Source: Oscillospiraceae bacterium
GTDB lineage: Bacteria > Bacillota > Clostridia > Oscillospirales > Ruminococcaceae
DNA: 9,551 nucleotides
Reading direction: 5' to 3'
NCBI GenBank assembly: GCA_900757485.1
Contig: CAAEOA010000268.1
Location: 1-9,551 of the forward strand
In this document: positions 1 through 6,274 of the stretch, piece by piece
Layout: every line of letters begins with the position of its first letter
Numbering within the stretch: the stretch's first letter is position 1
Position numbers and translations under genes: made by a program
The notes under the pieces: model-generated
The model's database searches: none
Told to the model about the DNA's origin: nothing
What the model saw: the letters and a program-made list of their open reading frames with translations, nothing else

Positions 1-176
1 CATCAAGGCGGGGTATTTTTATTGACAAGAACAGGTAAAAGATTTGTGAGAAAATGTAAAGAAGAATGACAGGCAGGGAATAGCTTGTTTTGCCTTTGCG
101 GACATTGTTCACAAATAGTCGGATAATTGTTAAAATCTGTACCGGTTTGTTTCTTTTATTTTCATAATTTCCGTAG

Positions 177-182
177 TATAAT
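177..182 (+). promoter_or_regulatory. -10 box of the TetR/ABC operon promoter
   Basis: An exact TATAAT lies 50 bases before the TetR start codon, in an AT-rich stretch. No good -35 hexamer is seen at 16-18 bases upstream; the best that can be offered is a T-rich run around 150-159. The promoter may be weak or need help. Its predicted start point (about 188-190) is just before the candidate operator at 195-210, which fits repression by steric block. Confidence 0.45.
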
Positions 183-194
183 AAAAATGTAATA

Positions 195-210
195 TTGAAC
201 AATCGTTTAA
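195..210. promoter_or_regulatory. candidate TetR operator (imperfect palindrome)
   Basis: TTGAAC-AATC-GTTTAA is a 16-bp imperfect inverted repeat with 6 of 8 base pairs symmetric. It sits between the -10 box and the ribosome site of the TetR gene. TetR-family regulators usually bind 15-20 bp palindromes of this form and repress their own operon. That this protein binds this site is inference from position and symmetry. Confidence 0.45.
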
Positions 211-231
211 CATTGGAAAAGGGGCGGTGGA

Positions 232-822
232 ATGCAAATTCAAAAGGAAGAAGTCCGCAACAGGATTATCGAAGCGGCAAAACAGGAATTCCTGCGCAAT
301 GGCTATCGGCGCACTTCCATGCGGACAATCGCGGAGCAGGCGGGCGTCACTCCCGGCAACATTTATGCATATTTCCGGGGAAAAGCGGATTTGTTAGACG
401 TCATTACCCGCCCTACCCTCGAGGAGCTTAACCGGCTGATTGCGGAGGTTTCCAAAGGAGCCCGGATCAGCAAACCAACCATTCTCGAAATGGCGGAGCA
501 AATTACTGCGGTTTTTTTGAACAACCGCACGCAGTTTTTAATTTTAATGAACGGCTGCGGCGGCTCCAAATATGAGCAAATCAGAGAACAGATTTGTTTA
601 TGTGCTGTCAGCCGGATGGAAGAGGAATTGCTGCCGGTGCTGCCTGCCGGAATGCAAAGCAAGCTGCTGATTGAAACGATGGCAAATGCGTTGATTTCCG
701 GCTTTTTTTACCTTTTTGATCAGTATCAGGGCAACGAAGAGGAACTGCGCAGAACGATGATGGACTTTATGATGATTACGCTGTATCATATTCAGGCTCC
801 CGGCGGGGAAGAAACACGTTAG
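232..822 (+). CDS. TetR/AcrR-family transcriptional regulator
   Basis: A 196-residue DNA-binding repressor of usual TetR length. Residues about 6-52 form the conserved N-terminal domain: a first helix (EVRNRIIEAAKQEF), then a helix-turn-helix at about 29-50 (SMRTIAEQAGVTPGNIYAYF) followed by RGKADLL, a hallmark of the family. Residues 55-196 are the helical ligand and dimer domain, which is variable and gives no clue to the ligand. The ATG at 232 is preferred because an AAAAGGGG ribosome site lies 7 bases upstream; a TTG at 195 in another frame is not credible. The stop is 15 bases before the ATPase gene, so the two are cotranscribed. It most likely controls the ABC transporter encoded downstream and itself, through the candidate operator at 195-210. 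Family assignment is sure; target and inducer are inferred. Confidence 0.93.
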   Translation: MQIQKEEVRNRIIEAAKQEFLRNGYRRTSMRTIAEQAGVTPGNIYAYFRGKADLLDVITRPTLEELNRLIAEVSKGARISKPTILEMAEQITAVFLNNRTQFLILMNGCGGSKYEQIREQICLCAVSRMEEELLPVLPAGMQSKLLIETMANALISGFFYLFDQYQGNEEELRRTMMDFMMITLYHIQAPGGEETR

Positions 823-837
823 AAAGGATTTGATAGG

Positions 838-1542
838 ATGGATAGCTTTGTGACGCTCAAGGATGTTTATAAACGATATCAGATGGGGGAAGTGACAATC
901 ACTGCATCGGACGGAGTGTCGTTTGAAATCAATAAAGGCGAATTTGCCGTTGTGGTAGGAAGCAGCGGCGCCGGAAAAACCACCATCCTTAATATTTTGG
1001 GAGGAATGGATTCCTGCGATGAGGGGACGATTCTGGTGGACGGAAAGGATATTGCCCAGTACAACGACAAACAACTGACCGAATACCGACGGTTTGACAT
1101 CGGTTTTGTGTTTCAGTTTTATAATTTGGTACCGAATCTTACCGCAAAGGAGAATGTAGAGCTTGCTACCCAGATATCCAAGGACTCCCTCGATCCCGCC
1201 GAAGTGCTGAAGGAAGTCGGCTTAGGAGACCGGCTGGACAATTTTCCGGCCCAGCTTTCGGGCGGGGAGCAGCAGCGGGTTTCCATCGCAAGAGCGCTTG
1301 CCAAACGCCCCAAGCTGCTGCTTTGCGACGAGCCGACCGGCGCCCTTGATTACAACACCGGCAAGACCATTTTAAAGTTGTTGCAGGATACTTGCCGCAA
1401 CAACAATATGACCGTGGTACTGATCACCCATAATCAGGCGATCACGCCGATGGCTGACCGGGTGATCAAGATGAAAAACAGCAAGGTACAAAGCATTACC
1501 GTGAATCCCAACCCGACGCCGGTGGAGGAAATCGAGTGGTAG
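838..1542 (+). CDS. ABC transporter ATP-binding protein, MacB/LolD type
   Basis: A 234-residue cytoplasmic ATPase that would power the FtsX-type permease encoded next. All motifs are intact: Walker A GSSGAGKT at 41-48, Q-loop Gln93 (FVFQFYNLVPNLTA), signature LSGGEQQR at 140-147, Walker B LLLCDEP at 160-166 with catalytic Glu165, D-loop GALD at 168-171 and the switch His198 (LITHNQ). The phrase FYNLVPNLTAKENV after the Q-loop and the short length place it in the MacB/LolD/FtsE group (mechanotransmission and efflux) rather than among importers. The ATG at 838 has an AGAAAGGA ribosome site that overlaps the TetR stop codon. The next gene of the operon starts only after 393 bases, which is unusual for this pair. 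The substrate cannot be read from the ATPase. Confidence 0.95.
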   Translation: MDSFVTLKDVYKRYQMGEVTITASDGVSFEINKGEFAVVVGSSGAGKTTILNILGGMDSCDEGTILVDGKDIAQYNDKQLTEYRRFDIGFVFQFYNLVPNLTAKENVELATQISKDSLDPAEVLKEVGLGDRLDNFPAQLSGGEQQRVSIARALAKRPKLLLCDEPTGALDYNTGKTILKLLQDTCRNNNMTVVLITHNQAITPMADRVIKMKNSKVQSITVNPNPTPVEEIEW

Positions 1543-1582
1543 GTTGGAATGGAATTGCGGAATAGTAAGTGAAAGAATTAAT

Positions 1583-1609
1583 AATATAATGAAAGACTTT
1601 CATTATATT
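1583..1609. repeat. perfect 13-bp palindrome with one-base centre
   Basis: AATATAATGAAAG and its exact reverse complement CTTTCATTATATT flank a single A at 1596. It lies 40 bases after the ATPase stop. As RNA it would be an 11-bp A/U-rich hairpin with a 5-base loop followed by UUUU; with only one G-C pair in that stem it would be a poor terminator. As DNA it looks like an operator for a dimeric regulator. It does not resemble the TetR candidate operator at 195-210, so a different protein, or weak attenuation between the two transporter genes, should be considered. Confidence 0.5.
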
Positions 1610-1680
1610 TTAGTATAAGCTTTTTACTCCCGGAATAAGGTTAGAGGATATAAAATTGTACAAAGCAGGATAGAGCAAGT

Positions 1681-1911
1681 GGCTTTGTGTGGTTTTGGCA
1701 CAGCCAAAATCCCGACATCATATTTGTCGGGAAACACAAATGCCGACAGTACACGAAGAATGCGGTGCATTTTTCGTGTACAAAGGGTGACAGGGGATTA
1801 TCCCCTGCCAAGCACCTCGAGCGGTTGCCGCAGACAAGCGGCAACGCGGCGTCGTATTTGCCGCGAGTGAAGAGGTGACAGACACAAACAGTCCAGTGAA
1901 CTGTTTGTGAC
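1681..1911 (+). other. palindrome-rich structured intergenic element
   Basis: Most of the 393-base gap between the ATPase and permease genes folds on paper into nested stems. A stem 1681-1690/1734-1744 (one bulged T) encloses two hairpins, 1691-1699/1703-1711 and 1712-1717/1725-1730. Next come a 15-bp hairpin 1749-1763/1767-1781 with one G-T pair, and a 7-bp hairpin 1791-1797/1801-1807. A stem CACCTC 1813-1818/GAGGTG 1872-1877 encloses hairpins 1824-1831/1838-1845 and 1846-1850/1860-1864. Last is a perfect 10-bp hairpin 1883-1892/1900-1909, just before the permease ribosome site. The two enclosing stems form three-way junctions. No credible protein is coded here. It may be a structured leader RNA of the permease gene or a dispersed palindromic repeat that landed in the operon; I recognise no known RNA family. 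Bases 1610-1680 show nothing definite. Confidence 0.55.
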
Positions 1912-1935
1912 AAAAGGAAAGGACAAGGGATACCA

Positions 1936-4900
1936 ATGAAAAAAGTCCTGAGAAAGGAACTGCTTCGGGAAATATGGAAAACAAAAAACCGTTTTCTGTC
2001 TATCCTGGCAATTATAGCGGTGGGGACCGGCTTTTTTGCCGGTGTAAAGGTTTGCTGCCCCGATATGAAGCTGACGGCAACCCATTATTTTGCAGATACC
2101 TGTCTGATGGATCTTCATCTGAAATCCACCCTGGGTTTTACCGATGAGGATGTCGACACCATAAAAAACACCGACGGAATCCGCGGGATGATGCCGGCAT
2201 ATTCGGTGGACAGCTTTGTTCAGGCAACCGACAACACCAGTATCATTGTAAAAGCGCTTTCGATACCGACCGGCGCGGCAGAGGAGGACGAAAACTATCT
2301 GAACCGCCCGGTGCTCAAGGAAGGCAGACTGCCTGAAAATTCGGGCGAGTGTGTGGTGGAACAAAGTTCGCTTGCGAGCGTGGATTTTTCTATCGGCAGC
2401 AAGATTACGCTTTATCTGAAAACCTCCGACATCGGTGACAGCCTGAAAACCGATACCTTCACTATCGTGGGTGTAATTGAATCACCGCAGTACATCAGCT
2501 TTAACCGCGGAAACAGTTTGATTGGCGACGGTTCGATTGATGCTTTTATCATGGTTCCGGAGCAGGACTTTAATATTGAGGTTTATACCGACTTGTATCT
2601 GACTTTGGACAGCACCAAAGGAGTGTCGCCGTTTGAAGAAGAGTATGACAGATTGGTAGAAGAAAAGGCGACGACGCTGGAAGAGATAGCCGAACACCGT
2701 GCGCAGGTACGTTATGAAGAAATACATGAGGACGCACAAGCTGAGATTGACAAGGCAAAGCAGGAGCTTGCCGACGGTGAAAAAACCAGAAATGAAGAAT
2801 TAAGCAAAGCCGAAAAACAGCTTGCTTCCGCAAAAAAGGAGCTTGCCGACGGGTATCGGGAATATCAGGACGGGCAAACCGCGTATCAAGAGCAAATTGC
2901 CGACGCAAAAGCACAGCTGGAAAGCGGAAAGCAGGAGCTTGCCGCCGGGCAGGCAGAATATGAAAGCGGGCTGAAACAGTATCAGGAAGGCTTGCTGAAA
3001 TGGGAATCAGCGTTAGAAAACGGCAAGGAACAGCTGGACGGGGCAAAGGCAACTGTTGCCGGAATAAACGGTATTCTGGAAAATTATGAAACCGTGTCAA
3101 TTGCCGATCCTGCCGATTTTCCCGAGCAGGTCCGGCAAACCATCGCTGCCGCCCAATTGCTTGCCGCCGCCGACGGCTCGGACGGATCGGCGTTTGCCAA
3201 CCTGCTGACCGGATACATTCAAGCTCCGGCAGAGCAAAAGCCCACATTGAAAGCGGCAGTGCTGCAGGCGGTCGATGCCATCAACACCAATCTCTCCGCC
3301 CGGGAAAGCGTATTAAATTCCGGATTTGCCAAGCTTGACGCGCTTAAAGAGGGAAAGACGGCAGAAGGGGAGACCTATACCGAGGAAGAACAAAGGCTGG
3401 TTGACAGCGGTAAGCTCTTGACCGAGTCCTCGCAAAAGCTTGCCGCCGTAAAGCAGGAAATTGCCGAAAAGGAAGCATTGCTGACAGCGGAAGAGGAAAA
3501 AGGTTTACGGAAACTCGCTGATGCAAAGAAAAAGCTGACTGACGGGCAGGCAGAATATGACAAAGGGCTTGCCGAATATGAGAGCCAAAAGACCGAATCG
3601 GGAGAAAAACTGGAAGAAGCCCGCAAAAAAATCAAAGAAGCGGAAAATGAGCTTTCCGAGTTAGCTGAGCCGGTGTGGTACGTCTGGGACAGGGACAACA
3701 ATCCCGGTTATTCCGGCTATGAAGAGGACGCCGAAAAGGTAGACGCAATTGCCAAGGTGTTCCCGGTCTTTTTCGTGTTGGTGGCGGCGTTGGTCTGCCT
3801 GACGACCATGACCAGAATGGTAGAGGAGGAGCGTACGCAGATCGGCACCATGAAGGCGCTTGGATACGGAAAAAGGACGATTGTCTCCAAGTATCTGCTT
3901 TATGCCATTACGGCAAGCGTGATAGGAAGCGCCATCGGGCTGACGGTGGGATTCCAGCTTTTTCCGCGGGTGATTATCCGGGCATACAGCATTATGTATT
4001 ATCTGCCTGATCCGATGACGCCGTTTCGATGGGATTATGCGGCGGCGTGTACGGCGGTGGCGGTGCTGTGCACCGGAGTATCCGCTTTCGCTGCCTGCAA
4101 CAAGGCGCTCAGCTCGGGACCGGCAAAATTGATGCGTCCCCGCGCACCCAAATCGGGCAAACGGGTACTGCTGGAAAGAATTACTTTTATCTGGGGCAAA
4201 CTTTCCTTTATTCACAAAGTCACATTGCGCAATATCTTCCGATATAAGCGTCGGGTGGCGATGACAATTATCGGCATTGCCGGATGCACTGCGCTGATGC
4301 TGACCGGATTCGGGTTAAAATATTCCATTTCTTCGATTGCAGACAAGCAATACGGCAATATCTTTGTTTATGATGCGATTGCGGTAATGGAGGATGACGT
4401 TACCGATACCGCGCCGTTGCAGGACTTTTTAAACGGGATCGACGGCGTCAAACAAAGTATCAAGATTGTTCATCGCAGTTTGGACGCTACCAACGGTTCG
4501 GTTGTTAAAAATATCAACCTGTATGTGCCGCAGGAGCCGGAACAGATTGGAGATTACATCAATCTGCGGGAACGGATTGGGTATCAGCAGCTCTTGCTGA
4601 GCGATGACGGCGTAATTATCAATGAAAAGCTGGCAAAGCTGCTCTCGCTGAGCACGGGGGATGACATTACGCTGAATAATCCGGACGGGCGTCCGATCAC
4701 GGTGCCGATTACCGGGGTTTGTGAAAATTATGCGCTCAACTATGTTTATATGTCGCCGGCGCTTTACGAATCCTCTTTCCGAACCGAACCCGCCTATAAC
4801 ACCTTCTTATTCAATGTTACCGAGGCTTGCGACCGGAGCGCCGCCGCAGAACAGCTTCTGGATCACGGAGGCTTTTTGGGAGTCTCTTATTCCAGTGAGG

Positions 4901-5334
4901 GAATGGGACGGTTTACCGACATGATGGGGAGCTTAAACAGTATCGTCTGGGTACTGATTATCTCGGCGGGCGCGCTTGCCTTTATCGTCATGTACAACCT
5001 GGTCAACATCAACGTGAATGAGCGGATCAGAGAGCTTGCCACCATCAAGGTGCTCGGTTTTTATGACAAAGAGGTTTCCGCCTATATCTACCGCGAAAAC
5101 AATATCGCGGCAGCATTGGGTATTATGATCGGTTTGGTTTTAGGCGTCTTTCTGGAGCGGTTTGTGATTGTGACAGCCGAGGTAGATGCAGTCATGTTTG
5201 CGCCGGACATCAGCGCGCCGTGTTTCTTATTTGCGGCTGCACTGACGGTATTGTTTACGCTGATTGTGAATATCACCCTTCATTTTCAGTTGAAGAAAAT
5301 CAACATGGTCGAATCGTTAAAATCAGTAGAATAA
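1936..5334 (+). CDS. large FtsX-family ABC transporter permease with extracellular coiled coil
   Basis: A 1132-residue membrane protein, the permease partner of the upstream ATPase. Predicted membrane segments: about 20-38, 608-628, 653-680, 699-722, then 772-797, 1001-1023, 1055-1078 and 1093-1115, i.e. two sets of 1+3 as in double FtsX (ABC3) permeases. Each core has the FtsX signature after its second helix: MVEEERTQIGTMKALG (628-643) and NERIRELATIKVLG (around 1028-1041). The first outer domain is very large. It contains a MacB-like periplasmic-type fold and two long coiled coils, about 257-379 and 495-578, made of repeats of the form ELADG..EY..G..., with a 115-residue insert between. 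The ATG at 1936 follows AAAAGGAAAGG at 1912-1922. Such proteins move lipids, peptides or drugs or transmit force across the envelope; the cargo is unknown. It ends at a strong terminator. No frameshift is seen. Confidence 0.93.
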   Translation: MKKVLRKELLREIWKTKNRFLSILAIIAVGTGFFAGVKVCCPDMKLTATHYFADTCLMDLHLKSTLGFTDEDVDTIKNTDGIRGMMPAYSVDSFVQATDNTSIIVKALSIPTGAAEEDENYLNRPVLKEGRLPENSGECVVEQSSLASVDFSIGSKITLYLKTSDIGDSLKTDTFTIVGVIESPQYISFNRGNSLIGDGSIDAFIMVPEQDFNIEVYTDLYLTLDSTKGVSPFEEEYDRLVEEKATTLEEIAEHRAQVRYEEIHEDAQAEIDKAKQELADGEKTRNEELSKAEKQLASAKKELADGYREYQDGQTAYQEQIADAKAQLESGKQELAAGQAEYESGLKQYQEGLLKWESALENGKEQLDGAKATVAGINGILENYETVSIADPADFPEQVRQTIAAAQLLAAADGSDGSAFANLLTGYIQAPAEQKPTLKAAVLQAVDAINTNLSARESVLNSGFAKLDALKEGKTAEGETYTEEEQRLVDSGKLLTESSQKLAAVKQEIAEKEALLTAEEEKGLRKLADAKKKLTDGQAEYDKGLAEYESQKTESGEKLEEARKKIKEAENELSELAEPVWYVWDRDNNPGYSGYEEDAEKVDAIAKVFPVFFVLVAALVCLTTMTRMVEEERTQIGTMKALGYGKRTIVSKYLLYAITASVIGSAIGLTVGFQLFPRVIIRAYSIMYYLPDPMTPFRWDYAAACTAVAVLCTGVSAFAACNKALSSGPAKLMRPRAPKSGKRVLLERITFIWGKLSFIHKVTLRNIFRYKRRVAMTIIGIAGCTALMLTGFGLKYSISSIADKQYGNIFVYDAIAVMEDDVTDTAPLQDFLNGIDGVKQSIKIVHRSLDATNGSVVKNINLYVPQEPEQIGDYINLRERIGYQQLLLSDDGVIINEKLAKLLSLSTGDDITLNNPDGRPITVPITGVCENYALNYVYMSPALYESSFRTEPAYNTFLFNVTEACDRSAAAEQLLDHGGFLGVSYSSEGMGRFTDMMGSLNSIVWVLIISAGALAFIVMYNLVNINVNERIRELATIKVLGFYDKEVSAYIYRENNIAAALGIMIGLVLGVFLERFVIVTAEVDAVMFAPDISAPCFLFAAALTVLFTLIVNITLHFQLKKINMVESLKSVE

Positions 5335-5372
5335 AAAAACGCGGCTGCTATTTCGACAGCAACCGCGTTTTT
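5335..5372. terminator. bidirectional rho-independent terminator
   Basis: Directly after the permease stop codon, a run of A precedes the stem CGCGG/CCGCG (5340-5344/5363-5367), continued past one C-A mismatch by TGCT/AGCA (5346-5349/5358-5361), and is followed by TTTTT. The A run on the left gives a U run in the opposite transcript, so it can stop both the ABC operon and the convergent RHH gene. Confidence 0.88.
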
Positions 5373-5378
5373 AGTATT

Positions 5379-5463
5379 CGGCTCATGAAAGAAGAGCCGG
5401 CAACGTTCAGCTAAAATCATATTTTGGGGTGATGCGGCTGTGATTTTAATAACGAATTAAAAT
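5379..5463. repeat. cluster of short inverted repeats between convergent genes
   Basis: Three inverted repeats follow the terminator: CGGCTC/GAGCCG (5379-5384/5394-5399), TAAAATCA/TGATTTTA (5412-5419/5441-5448) and ATTTTAAT/ATTAAAAT (5443-5450/5456-5463). The last two share bases, so only one could form at a time. None has a clear U tract. They lie past the end of the minus-strand RHH gene and could help end or protect its transcript. Function is not evident. Confidence 0.35.
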
Positions 5464-5487
5464 CTTAACCGTTGTCAAGTAAATAAT

Positions 5488-5649
5488 TCACAAAATATCT
5501 TGTTTTTTCTTTTGATTTTTGATATTATATTTTAAGACGATATTAATATATTGAGAAAAAGGGCGGTCGGCTTCTTCCGCTAATTTTTTAGTTTCTTCAA
5601 TTACATCTGGGTCGAGAGAAATGCTGACCCGCTCTTTTAGTGGCTTCAT
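5488..5649 (-). CDS. small ribbon-helix-helix (Arc/CopG-type) DNA-binding protein
   Basis: A 53-residue protein starting MKPLKERVSISLDPDVIEE. The N-terminal RVSISLD (7-13) is the beta strand that enters the DNA major groove, PDVIEETKKLAEEAD (14-28) is helix A, and RPFSQYINIVLKYNI (29-43) is helix B with the usual F/S-x-Y/x-I pattern; the tail is lysine-rich. This is the full length of a minimal RHH domain, so it must act as a dimer or tetramer on palindromic DNA. The ATG at 5649 follows AAAGGAAAG about 10 bases upstream. No toxin gene adjoins on the same strand, so it is either an orphan antitoxin-like repressor or a dedicated regulator. The divergent cysteine-rich gene, whose promoter is buried in a 39-base palindrome, is the obvious target; this is inference. 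There are no Cys or His residues to bind metal. Confidence 0.85.
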   Translation of the reverse strand: MKPLKERVSISLDPDVIEETKKLAEEADRPFSQYINIVLKYNIKNQKKKQDIL

Positions 5650-5736
5650 GAACTGCAATCTTTCCTTTCTTGTCTTGGTTGGGCTTTTCGCAAACGGGGG
5701 TTGCTTGCTGTTATCCGTTGTCTTTTATTGCAGAAG

Positions 5737-5776
5737 ATATGGCATGCTATATTGAAAAATATATACTGTTTTTCAA
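5737..5776 (-). promoter_or_regulatory. candidate promoter/operator region of the RHH gene
   Basis: On the minus strand TTGAAA (5776-5771) is followed after 17-19 bases by AATATA/TATAGC (5753-5746), a plausible but imperfect promoter, about 95 bases before the RHH start codon. Two inverted repeats overlap it: TTGAAAAA/TTTTTCAA (5752-5759/5769-5776) and the near-perfect 16-bp palindrome ATATGGCATGCTATAT (5737-5752). Either could serve for autoregulation. The sites are visible; the role is guessed. Confidence 0.35.
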
Positions 5777-5816
5777 CAAAACCCCATAATATTTTAGCAC
5801 GAATAAATCAAGATTG

Positions 5817-5845
5817 TTGACAAGTAATAATTATTCATATATAAT
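5817..5845 (+). promoter_or_regulatory. exact-consensus sigma-A promoter of the Cys-rich gene
   Basis: TTGACA (5817-5822), a 17-base spacer and TATAAT (5840-5845) match the vegetative consensus at every position. The predicted start is near 5852, about 27 bases before the ATG at 5879. A promoter this good would be very active unless repressed, and the spacer and -10 box lie inside the 39-base palindrome. Confidence 0.9.
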
Positions 5846-5861
5846 ATGAATAATTATTACT
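5823..5861. promoter_or_regulatory. 39-base palindromic operator covering the promoter
   Basis: AGTAATAATTATTCATAT (5823-5840) and its exact reverse complement (5844-5861) flank ATA: 18 bp of perfect symmetry. It begins at the base after the -35 box and runs beyond the predicted start site. A length of almost four helical turns suggests two or more cooperative dimers. In the transcript only the right arm is present, so this acts as DNA rather than as an RNA hairpin. The RHH protein encoded 170 bases away is the likeliest binder. Confidence 0.75.
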
Positions 5862-5878
5862 GAATTGGAGGAGGATAT

Positions 5879-6064
5879 ATGAAGGTTATATGTCAAAATA
5901 AAATTTGTACATTTTATAAGAGTGACTGCTGTACCCGAGAAGAAATTGTTTTAAACGAACTCGGCGTATGTGGATCCTATGTTACCACCTTAAAGCTGCC
6001 CGAAGAAGAAGAAATGTCAGTGAGCTTTGGCTGGACAGGTCATTTCCACGATGAGGACGAATAA
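5879..6064 (+). CDS. small cysteine-rich, probably metal-binding protein (DUF1540-like)
   Basis: A 61-residue cytoplasmic protein with no signal peptide or membrane segment. Cysteines fall at 5, 10, 17, 18 and 31, in the pattern VICQNKIC-x6-CC-x12-C, followed by GSY. The spacing C-x4-C-x6-C and the CTREEIVL segment recall the small DUF1540-type proteins of Firmicutes, thought to bind zinc or iron; I make this link from memory of the pattern and it is tentative. Residues 41-61 are a separate acidic tail (PEEEEM, then HFHDEDE) that could also hold metal through His and Asp/Glu. The start is firm: GGAGGAGGA lies 7 bases upstream of the ATG. The gene stands alone between an exact-consensus promoter and a terminator, so it is a one-gene unit. 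Its function is unknown. Confidence 0.82.
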   Translation: MKVICQNKICTFYKSDCCTREEIVLNELGVCGSYVTTLKLPEEEEMSVSFGWTGHFHDEDE

Positions 6065-6104
6065 CAATAAATTAGATATGTATGGATAAATAGAGAACAA
6101 ATTT

Positions 6105-6139
6105 AAGCGTGGGGGTTTCCCTCACGCTTCATTTTGTTT
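6105..6139 (+). terminator. rho-independent terminator after the Cys-rich gene
   Basis: AAGCGTGGGGG and CCCTCACGCTT (6105-6115/6119-6129) form an 11-bp stem with one G-T pair and a TTT loop, followed by CATTTTGTTT. The reverse strand reads AAATTTGTT after the stem, so it may also stop rnr transcripts coming from the right. Confidence 0.8.
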
Positions 6140-6189
6140 GGATTGTGTTGTCCGGATATTATCTTCAATAAGGGATAAAGCCCCGTCAT

Positions 6190-6258
6190 TCACGTTCCGG
6201 TGGTGAATTGTACCGCCATCGGAACGTGAGCGGAACCCGCCGTCTATATAGAGGCGGG
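6190..6258. repeat. two adjacent hairpins downstream of rnr
   Basis: The first has TCACGTTCC/GGAACGTGA (6190-6198/6221-6229) outside and GGTGGT/ACCGCC (6199-6204/6212-6217) inside, with a 3-base bulge. The second has CCCGCC/GGCGGG (6236-6241/6253-6258) extended by TCT/AGA around ATAT, with one bulged G. They lie 16 bases past the rnr stop in the direction of rnr transcription. Neither has a U tract, so they are more likely 3'-end protecting stems or a palindromic repeat than a simple terminator. Confidence 0.5.
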
Positions 6259-6274
6259 GGACACATTCCTTTTG

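Noticed and set aside
22..60. TTGACA at 22-27 as a promoter -35 box
   Set aside because: No -10-like hexamer at 16-19 bases downstream, and the better -10 for the operon is at 177-182.
598..1074. 158-codon minus-strand open frame across the TetR/ATPase junction
   Set aside because: It lies antisense to two well-supported genes and shows no domain or ribosome site.
1679..1878. Two overlapping plus-strand open frames of 63 codons in the ATPase-permease gap
   Set aside because: They run through the hairpin element, lack ribosome sites and give low-complexity, arginine/cysteine-rich products typical of non-coding frames.
2570..3247. 225-codon minus-strand open frame inside the permease gene
   Set aside because: Antisense to the coiled-coil region; its Arg/Pro/Gln-rich product is a by-product of the repeated codons on the plus strand.
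2762..3560. Short direct repeats as a CRISPR or mobile repeat
   Set aside because: They are in frame, unevenly spaced and encode the coiled-coil units of the permease.
5488..5649. RHH gene as the antitoxin of a toxin-antitoxin pair
   Set aside because: No toxin-like gene follows on the minus strand before the terminator at 5335-5372, and the Cys-rich neighbour does not resemble a known toxin and is on the opposite strand.
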